Below are positions 1 to 4,812 of a stretch of 5,206 nucleotides of DNA, one piece after another; position 1 is the first letter of the stretch; every line of letters begins with the position of its first letter. The notes under the pieces were generated by a model. That model ran no database searches, had not been told where the DNA came from, and worked only from the letters and a program-made list of their open reading frames with translations. A program made the position numbers and the translations under genes. This DNA comes from an uncultured Clostridia bacterium (GTDB lineage: Bacteria; Bacillota; Clostridia; Christensenellales; Aristaeellaceae): NCBI GenBank assembly GCA_904420265.1, contig CAJFUU010000137.1, positions 1 through 5,206 on the forward strand, read 5' to 3'.

Positions 1-137
1 ATGTTCAGCGCGTTGCTCCAGGACAGAAAGTGCTCGCCTGTAAAAGAAAAAATGATGATAATGGCCGCGAGCATCCAGATGACGGGTTCAATTCCGCCCA
101 GTATGCCAAGGACGCCCTTGCGCGATTTTGTATTCAT
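1..137 (-). CDS. Sugar ABC transporter permease, N-terminal part (RbsC-like, CUT2 type)
   Basis: Only the first 45 codons are present and the frame runs off the window's left edge. The visible protein starts MNTKSRKGVL, a short basic cytoplasmic N-terminus. A hydrophobic first membrane segment follows at about residues 18-32 (PVIWMLAAIIIIFSF), then a polar loop (TGEHFLSWSNALN). This layout, and the position directly after an RbsA-type ATPase, fit the BPD_transp_2 family of multi-pass permeases that form the pore of RbsABC-type importers in the cytoplasmic membrane. The start is supported by AGGGA at 144-148, six bases upstream. The ATG overlaps the ATPase stop codon in an ATGA, the usual sign of translational coupling. 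The permease assignment is firm from context and topology. The substrate cannot be read from this fragment. Confidence 0.85.
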   Translation of the reverse strand, partial: MNTKSRKGVLGILGGIEPVIWMLAAIIIIFSFTGEHFLSWSNALN

Positions 138-1636
138 GCGCTTTCCCTGCCTTTCGAGCCGAGCATATAATCCGCGATGTTCTTGTCGGAAAGTTCGTCG
201 CGGGCCAATTCCTTGACGATGCGGCCTTCGTACATGATGTACACGCGGTCGCACATGCCGATAATTTCCGGCAGGTCGCTGGAAATCATCAGTATCCCGC
301 CGTTGTTTCGCACAAAATCGTCCATCAGGTTGTGGATTTCTTCCTTGGCGCCGACATCCACGCCGACGGTCGGTTCGTCGAAAATCAAAAACTCAGATTG
401 CGTGACCATCGCCTTGCCAATGACAACTTTCTGCTGGTTGCCGCCGGAAAGATTGCCCACCGTCTGCTTGGTGCCGGGCGTTTTGATGGACATGGCTTCA
501 ATCATTTTCTGCGCGTATTCCTGCTCTTTTTTATGGTTGTAAAAGAAGCGGCTCCAGTGCTTAAAGGCGCTCAGGGCGATATTCGCCGCCACGCTGAAAC
601 GCAGGATCAGCCCTTCATATTTTCGGTTTTCAGGGACCAGATAGGCGCCGCGGTCAATCATGGAGGAAACAGAACGCGGCTTGATTTTTTCGCCCTTGTA
701 ATACAGGGAGCCGGACAATATGCGGTTCATACCGAAAATGCTTTCCGCCACTTCCGTGCGCCCGGCGCCCACCAGGCCCGCCAGCCCTACGATTTCGCCA
801 CGGTGCACGGTCAGTGAAATATCCTTCTGTCCTTTTTTCAAGGTCAGGTTTTCCATGCGGAGCAATTCTTCGCCCTGCGGATTGATGTTCCGGCTATAAA
901 AATTGGCGACATCGCGGCCGACCATGTGCTTGACAATTTCGTCCTCGTTCAGGTTTTCGCCGGGCATGGTGCCCACAAGCCGTCCGTCGCGCAGTATGGA
1001 AACCTTGTCCGCCAGTTTTTCAATTTCCTGCAGCCTGTGGGAGATATAAATAATGGCGACGCCCTGCGCGCGCAATTCGCGTATTTTTTCCATCAGGCAG
1101 TCTACTTCGCGTTCGGACAGGATTGCCGTCGGCTCGTCAAAAATGATCATCTTCGGGTTCAGGTTGACGACGCGGGCAATGTCAATCATCTTCCACACGG
1201 AGGCGCTGTATTCCTTGACGGGGCGCTTTACGTCAATGTGTATGCCAAAGCTGTCGAGAAGTTCTTTGGCGCGTTTTTCCATTTTCTGGATGTCGAACAG
1301 GTTGGTTTTGGGCAATTTCAATTCGTGATTCAGGAAAATATTGCGCGCCACGCTGAGCCACGGTACCAGCATCAACTCCTGGTGCACCGCTTCAATGCCC
1401 AGCCTGGAGGCTTCCAACGGGCTGGATATTTTCACTTCGTTGCCTTCCAGATAGATTTTGCCCGCAGTCGGTTTGTAGGCGCTGAGTATAATCTTGATCA
1501 TGGTGGATTTTCCCGCACCGTTTTCCCCCACCAGCGCATGGATCTCGCCGGAATAGAATTCGATGTTCACGTCGGTCAGCGCCCGAACGCCCAGAAATTG
1601 CTTATCAATGTGCTCCAATTTGATTAACGGGGTCAT
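134..1636 (-). CDS. Sugar ABC transporter ATP-binding protein with two ATPase domains (RbsA/MglA type)
   Basis: This 500-residue protein has two fused nucleotide-binding domains, the usual size for the RbsA/MglA/XylG family that energises CUT2 sugar importers at the inner face of the membrane. Domain 1 has Walker A GENGAGKS (37-44), Q-loop Gln86, Walker B MIIFDE (163-168) and switch His200. Domain 2 has the family's altered P-loop GLVGAGRT (287-294), a full signature LSGGN (396-400), Walker B LIFDE (417-421) and Asp454 where the switch His would be. The odd point is the domain 1 signature, which reads YSASVW (143-148) instead of an LSxGQ-like motif, so both the glycine and the glutamine are lost. 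The nucleotides there are in frame and unbroken. I chose the ATG at 1636 because GAGG (1646-1649) lies nine bases upstream. An ATG at 1651 would add five residues without a good binding site. The family call is secure; RbsA and MglA relatives cannot be separated here. Confidence 0.95.
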   Translation of the reverse strand: MTPLIKLEHIDKQFLGVRALTDVNIEFYSGEIHALVGENGAGKSTMIKIILSAYKPTAGKIYLEGNEVKISSPLEASRLGIEAVHQELMLVPWLSVARNIFLNHELKLPKTNLFDIQKMEKRAKELLDSFGIHIDVKRPVKEYSASVWKMIDIARVVNLNPKMIIFDEPTAILSEREVDCLMEKIRELRAQGVAIIYISHRLQEIEKLADKVSILRDGRLVGTMPGENLNEDEIVKHMVGRDVANFYSRNINPQGEELLRMENLTLKKGQKDISLTVHRGEIVGLAGLVGAGRTEVAESIFGMNRILSGSLYYKGEKIKPRSVSSMIDRGAYLVPENRKYEGLILRFSVAANIALSAFKHWSRFFYNHKKEQEYAQKMIEAMSIKTPGTKQTVGNLSGGNQQKVVIGKAMVTQSEFLIFDEPTVGVDVGAKEEIHNLMDDFVRNNGGILMISSDLPEIIGMCDRVYIMYEGRIVKELARDELSDKNIADYMLGSKGRESA

Positions 1637-1645
1637 CTGCATCAT

Positions 1646-1649
1646 CCTC
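1646..1649 (-). promoter_or_regulatory. Ribosome binding site deciding the ATPase start
   Basis: GAGG sits nine bases before the ATG at 1636. In-frame ATGs also occur at 1651, 1645 and 1642, but they overlap or lie too close to this motif. A stronger GGAGGA at 1669-1674 lies 32 or more bases upstream and is too far away to serve this start directly. Confidence 0.6.
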
Positions 1650-1719
1650 ATTCGCTATAAGTCAATGTTCCTCCAACGGCGAAAGCGACGCGTTCCGCGC
1701 AAATGCCATATAATGCACG

Positions 1720-1744
1720 GGGGAGAGGAAACAATCCTCTCCCC
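1720..1744 (-). promoter_or_regulatory. Intercistronic hairpin after the binding-protein gene
   Basis: A perfect 10-bp stem (GGGGAGAGGA at 1720-1729, TCCTCTCCCC at 1735-1744) closes a five-base loop. It begins 18 bases after the binding-protein stop codon. On the minus strand the stem is followed by CGTGCATTATA, which has no U-tract, so a full intrinsic terminator is unlikely. A hairpin here in transporter operons often protects the upstream message from 3' exonucleases or reduces read-through, giving more binding protein than ATPase and permease. That role is inferred from position; the stem itself is seen directly. Confidence 0.75.
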
Positions 1745-1762
1745 TCAGATTTGAGCGTCAGC

Positions 1763-2854
1763 TTATTGAGGATCTTTCCACCAGGCCAGGTTCTCGATGT
1801 AGTTGTCGATATTGGTCGAATCCACAAGCACATCTTCCGCGGTCTGGAAGTCCGGCCAGGCCACATTCTCGGCGGGGAACAGCGTGCCGTCGTTGAGGTA
1901 GTTTACCAGGAACGCCGCGCCGATATAGCCCAGGGACACGGGGTCGGGGTTGATGGAGACGGTCAGGGTGCCTTCCTGGATGGCATAGGAGGCGTCCTCG
2001 TTGCAGTCGATGCCCGAAACGCCGATACCGCCGTTTTCAAAGCCCAGCGTCCAGCCGGCGTTTTCCATCGCGGCGATGGCGCCCATCGCGCATTCGTCGT
2101 TGCCGCCGATAACCCAATCCACTTCGTCTTCGCTGTACTTCTGCGTCAGGTTTTCCATAACGCTCATGCTGGTGGCGCGGTTAAAGTTTCCGGGCTGCTC
2201 TTCGATGAGGTTCAGGTTCGGGTACTTTTCAAAAACCGCGTGCGTGGCGTTGATTTCGTCGATGGCGTTCTGCGCCTGCTGCGGGCCGGTAATGTAGATT
2301 ACGTTGCCCTCATAATTCAGCTTTTCGGCCACGTATTCGGCAATCAGCGTCGCTTCGTCGGCGTACTTGGTGCCGTACCAGCCGTAAATTTTGTCCGTGT
2401 TGGCCTGCGTGCCCTGCACCAGCACCGGGATGCCGGCCTCATACGCTCTTTCCAGAGCGGGGACGATGCCGTTGGAGTCCACCGGATGGATGCAGATGGC
2501 GTCGACGCCGCGCTGGATCATGTCGTCCACCAGGCGGACCTGGTCTTCATTGCTGTCGGCAGTCTGCGGGGAAAGCAGCAGCGCTTCAAAGCCGATGTCC
2601 TCCGCCGCCTTGGCAAAACCATTCAAAACGCCGTTCATGAACGGGTTGGTATTGTTTTTCACGATCATGGCGATGGTATATTCTTCGTTGGCCCTCACGT
2701 CCGTGGTCGCGTTCCAGGAAAGGCCCTGGACGGGATATTCAATGCTTTCCGGGCGCACGGCTGCGGGATCGTTGAACGCTACGCTTTCCGCCATGGCCAG
2801 GCAAGGAACCACCGCCAGCATCAGTGCCAGTACAACAACGAGTAACTTCTTCAT
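1763..2854 (-). CDS. Sugar ABC transporter substrate-binding protein (type 1 periplasmic-binding fold)
   Basis: This 363-residue exported protein captures the sugar outside the cell and delivers it to the RbsABC-type permease. The signal peptide is clear: MKK, a hydrophobic core at residues 4-20, then a likely signal peptidase I site after AMA (about residue 22). A linker of about 35 residues follows, then the Peripla_BP_4 (RbsB-like) domain from about residue 58 (YTIAMIVKNNTNPFMNG). Landmarks are NPF (70-72), the hinge-side IHPVD (122-126), the family motif NDECAMGAI (252-260) and GIDCNEDA (281-288), where Asp residues usually bind sugar hydroxyls. Cys17 is preceded by VVP, which does not make a lipobox, so this is probably not a lipoprotein. 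The start is fixed by AAGGAGG (2864-2870), nine bases upstream. Sixty-four bases separate the gene from the upstream lactonase gene, and a strong hairpin follows its stop. Family membership is secure; the ligand is unknown. Confidence 0.95.
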   Translation of the reverse strand: MKKLLVVVLALMLAVVPCLAMAESVAFNDPAAVRPESIEYPVQGLSWNATTDVRANEEYTIAMIVKNNTNPFMNGVLNGFAKAAEDIGFEALLLSPQTADSNEDQVRLVDDMIQRGVDAICIHPVDSNGIVPALERAYEAGIPVLVQGTQANTDKIYGWYGTKYADEATLIAEYVAEKLNYEGNVIYITGPQQAQNAIDEINATHAVFEKYPNLNLIEEQPGNFNRATSMSVMENLTQKYSEDEVDWVIGGNDECAMGAIAAMENAGWTLGFENGGIGVSGIDCNEDASYAIQEGTLTVSINPDPVSLGYIGAAFLVNYLNDGTLFPAENVAWPDFQTAEDVLVDSTNIDNYIENLAWWKDPQ

Positions 2855-2863
2855 CTGATGAAT

Positions 2864-2870
2864 CCTCCTT
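2864..2870 (-). promoter_or_regulatory. Strong ribosome binding site of the binding-protein gene
   Basis: AAGGAGG lies nine bases before the ATG at 2854, close to the full anti-Shine-Dalgarno complement. It rules out longer in-frame starts upstream, which would place the signal peptide inside the protein. It fits the high expression expected for a solute-binding protein. Confidence 0.85.
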
Positions 2871-2879
2871 CTAATTTTT

Positions 2880-2892
2880 CCGGCTGCGCCGG
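2880..2892 (-). other. Small GC-rich hairpin between lactonase and binding-protein genes
   Basis: CCGGC (2880-2884) and GCCGG (2888-2892) form a perfect 5-bp stem with a three-base loop, in the 64 bases between the two genes. On the minus strand A residues follow it, not U, so it is not a terminator for this operon. It may shape the message upstream of the strong ribosome binding site; that is inference only. Confidence 0.4.
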
Positions 2893-2918
2893 TTTTGTGC
2901 GTTGTGAGAATTCTTTTC

Positions 2919-4010
2919 TCATTTCTCTTCTTCGCCGGCTTTGCCGTACACGTAACTCTTTTCCCAGTTGTAGCGCTCGTGCCAGTCGGGATACTTGTAT
3001 TCCCACATGGCGGCGTCGCGGGGATATTCATACATGCCGCCGCTTTTCATAATGCAGGCGACGATGTTGGGGTTGTAGGATTTGACGATGCGCTGCAAAT
3101 GATGCGGATCCAGTTCGCTGCTGGCCCAGTTTTCATAGTGATCGGGAATGACCACCTTCGCGCCCAGGTTTTCGGTCACGCGCATGACATCCCAGGGATT
3201 CATTTTGTCGGTGCCGCCGGGCGCGTTGTGCCCCATATCGGTGACGACCACGTCAATCTTGTTGCGCTGGCCAACGGCGCGGTAACCGTCGTTGTAGAGC
3301 GTGTCGCCCAGGAAGATGACGGAATGCTCGCCGGTGTCGAAGATAAAGGAAACCGCGTTGGAATCATAGTCGAGCGGGTCGCCGGGCTTATAATCGCCGG
3401 TCATGCAGGCCATGCTGTCGTAGTTGCGCTCTACCTTTACGGTAACGTCTTTGCACTGGAAGCTGTCCCCGGGCTTGACCTCCACAATGCGCTTCTCGGG
3501 AACGCCCCAGCGGCGGAACAGCACGCAGGTGTTCTTGGGGCCGACGAATTTGCAGTCCGTTGTCTGCAACGTGGCCTGAACGGTGTAGTAGTCCGCGTGA
3601 TCCTGATGATGATGGGTGGCGAACACATAATCGAGGCTGTTGAACTTCCAGGGGTCGATTACATGGGGATTGATGCGCATCCAGTGCAGCTTCGGCGCGC
3701 CGGTGGTGCGGCACACGCCGCAATATTCATAGTTGCTGCAGAGGGAGGAGCCGGAATAATTGTCCACCAGGAAGGTGGCGCCGCCGGCAGATTTATACGC
3801 CCAGCTCGGACCGCCCAGCATCCACAGGCCAAAGGAGCCCTTGGGGAACTTGGCCGCCTCGATTTGCTGGTTCAGCATGCAATGCCACTCCGGAAAGCAT
3901 TCCTCCAGCCATATCTCGCGCGTCATCTTGCGCGGAAGCCCCGTGCCCTTGCTGTCCGGGACCGTGTCGTCATAGCGGGGGATATTCACTTTTTCGTCAA
4001 AAACGCCCAT
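2919..4010 (-). CDS. ulaG: UlaG-like metallo-beta-lactamase-fold lactonase
   Basis: This 363-residue soluble enzyme belongs to the UlaG family (E. coli UlaG, about 354 residues, opens L-ascorbate 6-phosphate to 3-keto-L-gulonate 6-phosphate). Its parts run in UlaG order: FPEW (39-42), LNQQIE (46-51), the strand around GLWMLGG (61-67), then the metal-binding motif HHHQDH (133-138) with His133, His135, Asp137 and His138. After it come FVGPK (155-159), WGVP (168-171), KPGD (179-182), GDTLYN (235-240), GTDKM (266-270) and VVIPDHYENW (286-295), whose His291 is a likely further ligand. No signal peptide is seen, so it acts in the cytoplasm. The start at 4010 has AAGGAG seven bases upstream; the ATG nine codons earlier has no such site. 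It is the first gene after the promoter and precedes an ABC sugar importer, not a PTS. The true substrate may therefore be an unphosphorylated lactone or sugar acid. The family is secure; the ascorbate-phosphate role is not. Confidence 0.9.
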   Translation of the reverse strand: MGVFDEKVNIPRYDDTVPDSKGTGLPRKMTREIWLEECFPEWHCMLNQQIEAAKFPKGSFGLWMLGGPSWAYKSAGGATFLVDNYSGSSLCSNYEYCGVCRTTGAPKLHWMRINPHVIDPWKFNSLDYVFATHHHQDHADYYTVQATLQTTDCKFVGPKNTCVLFRRWGVPEKRIVEVKPGDSFQCKDVTVKVERNYDSMACMTGDYKPGDPLDYDSNAVSFIFDTGEHSVIFLGDTLYNDGYRAVGQRNKIDVVVTDMGHNAPGGTDKMNPWDVMRVTENLGAKVVIPDHYENWASSELDPHHLQRIVKSYNPNIVACIMKSGGMYEYPRDAAMWEYKYPDWHERYNWEKSYVYGKAGEEEK

Positions 4011-4017
4011 GAAAATT

Positions 4018-4023
4018 CTCCTT
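4018..4023 (-). promoter_or_regulatory. Ribosome binding site deciding the lactonase start
   Basis: AAGGAG lies seven bases before the ATG at 4010. The alternative in-frame ATG at 4037 sits upstream of this site and inside the leader palindrome, so translation from 4010 is strongly favoured. Confidence 0.85.
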
Positions 4024-4028
4024 CCAAA

Positions 4029-4038
4029 ATTGTACAAT
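4029..4038. promoter_or_regulatory. Perfect 10-bp palindrome in the lactonase leader
   Basis: ATTGTACAAT is its own reverse complement. It lies between the predicted transcription start (about 4072) and the ribosome binding site at 4018-4023. It could be a repressor site acting as a roadblock within the transcribed leader. No regulator can be named from the motif alone. Confidence 0.35.
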
Positions 4039-4078
4039 ACAACGAAAATATTATTGCATTGCCTGTTCTGTTGATGTG

Positions 4079-4107
4079 ATTATATCACGCTACCCACTGC
4101 AAAGCAA
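4079..4107 (-). promoter_or_regulatory. Sigma-A type promoter of the lactonase-transporter operon
   Basis: On the minus strand TTGCTT (4102-4107) and a perfect TATAAT (4079-4084) are 17 bases apart. A TG one base before the -10 (4086-4087) makes it an extended -10 element. The -35 matches the consensus only in TTG plus weak positions, so activation or the extended -10 may matter. Transcription would start near 4072, giving a leader of about 60 bases. The -10 lies within a short dyad, GTGAT-TAT-ATCAC (4076-4088), which might itself be contacted by a regulator. Confidence 0.75.
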
Positions 4108-4110
4108 TGA

Positions 4111-4169
4111 AATTATGTGCAATTTTTGTGGCGAAACACAATTTCTGTTCGCTTATCATGCACATAATT
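4111..4169. repeat. Paired 11-bp inverted repeat upstream of the promoter, possible operator pair
   Basis: AATTATGTGCA (4111-4121) recurs perfectly as its complement TGCACATAATT (4159-4169), centres 48 bases apart. The near copy ends only four bases upstream of the -35 box. The setting suits two binding sites for one regulator, plausibly the SorC-family protein encoded upstream. The pentamer GCAAT or its complement also recurs at 4053-4057, 4058-4062, 4104-4108, 4119-4123 and 4167-4171. The repeats are seen directly; the regulatory role is inferred. Confidence 0.5.
4126..4141. promoter_or_regulatory. TTGTG-N6-CACAA dyad in the upstream regulatory region
   Basis: A 16-base dyad lies between the two 11-bp repeats, with 5-bp arms and a GCGAAA centre. 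It superficially resembles a catabolite-control (cre) site, but its central CG is one position off the consensus. It is better called an unassigned dyad. Confidence 0.3.
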
Positions 4170-4198
4170 GCAAATTCAGTTAATATTTGAAAGGAAGC

Positions 4199-4458
4199 AT
4201 GGAACGGGAAAGGAGCGGCTTTTCGACAGAATTTGTTGGAGGAGGGCAAAACAAAGGCCAGGGCTTTGCCGCGGCGCAGGCGGTCGAACGGCTTTGACAG
4301 TCTGTGCGGATGGGGGAAGTCCATTTCCCGCCAGGCGCGCGCCGCAAATCTTTGATTCGGGCCGTCGGCCGCTTCCCCTATGGCGAAACGGCAAAACGCT
4401 CCGGTTTTGCGCCTCCTGCCATCCTCGCCACAATTTGCTCGCATTCTCGGTGAAAACG
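4199..4458. other. Gene-free stretch with scattered small hairpins
   Basis: No frame here has protein-like composition over a useful length, and no known RNA gene is recognised. A 32-codon plus-strand frame at 4199-4297 follows AAAGGA but has no recognisable product. Small inverted repeats include GGCAAA (4245-4250) with TTTGCC (4265-4270), GGGAA (4314-4318) with TTCCC (4325-4329), and GCAAAAC (4391-4397) with GTTTTGC (4404-4410). The G+C content rises sharply against the AT-rich regulatory region beside it. Confidence 0.5.
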
Positions 4459-4587
4459 CCGCCTGCGAATTGTGCAAGGCGGATATATTTCTTCCGGCAA
4501 GCAAATCCGCCGCGCATATCGCCGGATTGAATCTTGCGGATTGCCTTGCAATGCGTTTTGACGGGATGCGTCAGGGGCCTTGCCCTT
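4459..4587. repeat. Cluster of adjacent and competing hairpins
   Basis: Several perfect inverted repeats are packed end to end. CCGCCT (4459-4464) pairs with AGGCGG (4477-4482), with two more pairs past a bulge. GGCGGAT (4478-4484) can instead pair with ATCCGCC (4505-4511). AATCCGC (4504-4510) pairs with GCGGATT (4536-4542), extendable to nine pairs with a bulge. ATTGC-CTT-GCAAT lies at 4540-4552, TGACG-GGATG-CGTCA at 4559-4573, and GGGC (4575-4578) pairs with GCCC (4582-4585). No gene is seen. The density suggests a palindromic intergenic element or a folded RNA. Confidence 0.5.
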
Positions 4588-4588
4588 G

Positions 4589-4718
4589 GAGTGTGTTTGA
4601 AAAATCCTTAAAATGCAATTTCGGCGTCTTGTGCGCCGTTATGTCGCTGCGAATTCTTCGCGAAAACTGGCGGGAAATCCCCTCAAAATTGCGGGTTTTT
4701 CTCGTTTCAAACGCATTC
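4589..4718 (+). repeat. Nested 130-base inverted repeat, candidate structured RNA or mobile-element-like repeat
   Basis: Three helices nest in order. Bases 4589-4598 pair with 4709-4718 (10 pairs), 4599-4607 with 4693-4701 (9 pairs) and 4615-4621 with 4686-4692 (7 pairs). Inside are two small hairpins, CGGCG/CGCCG (4622-4626, 4634-4638) and GCGAA-TTC-TTCGC (4649-4661). All three imperfect pairs (4591-4716, 4594-4713, 4605-4695) are G-U in plus-strand RNA and would be A-C mismatches on the other strand, which hints that the plus strand is the folded one. No promoter or terminator is clear. Bases 4719-4812 beyond it hold no gene that I can see, only GC-rich short palindromes such as CGGCGCCG (4749-4756). 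Confidence 0.5.
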
Positions 4719-4812
4719 TGACGAATTTTGCAACAACGCGGTAAAACGCGGCGCCGTGGGATTTGCCGGAAATGCGGTATGCCGCGAATGGCGGGAACGC
4801 AGGGAGGCGCGT

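Noticed and set aside
128..1627. Two plus-strand frames of about 230 codons each opposite the ATPase gene.
   Set aside because: They are antisense shadows of the ATPase, which has all the expected nucleotide-binding motifs in one unbroken frame.
1703..2845. A 380-codon open frame on the plus strand opposite the binding-protein gene.
   Set aside because: It mirrors the codon pattern of the real minus-strand gene, has no recognisable domain and is rich in His, Val and Arg as antisense frames usually are. The minus strand has a signal peptide, a ribosome binding site and family motifs.
2880..2896. A hairpin followed by TTTT on the plus strand, like a terminator.
   Set aside because: No plus-strand gene precedes it, and in the direction of the operon the hairpin is followed by A residues.
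2895..4079. A 394-codon open frame on the plus strand opposite the lactonase gene.
   Set aside because: It is an antisense shadow. The opposite strand encodes the conserved UlaG motifs and has a promoter and ribosome binding site, while the plus-strand product resembles nothing known and ends inside the operon promoter region.
4599..4638. A possible intrinsic terminator for the regulator: stem 4622-4638 followed on the minus strand by T-rich sequence.
   Set aside because: The stem has only five pairs, and the T-run begins some 15 bases after it. The distance from the stop at 4813 is about 175 bases. It does not meet the usual form.
4459..4718. A CRISPR array.
   Set aside because: There are no evenly spaced identical direct repeats with unique spacers. 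The repeats are inverted, short and irregular, and no cas gene is present.
4085..4721. Several overlapping frames of 110-140 codons on both strands in the intergenic region.
   Set aside because: None has a recognisable domain, a good start site or protein-like composition, and they overlap each other in opposite directions. They are better explained by GC-rich palindromic sequence.
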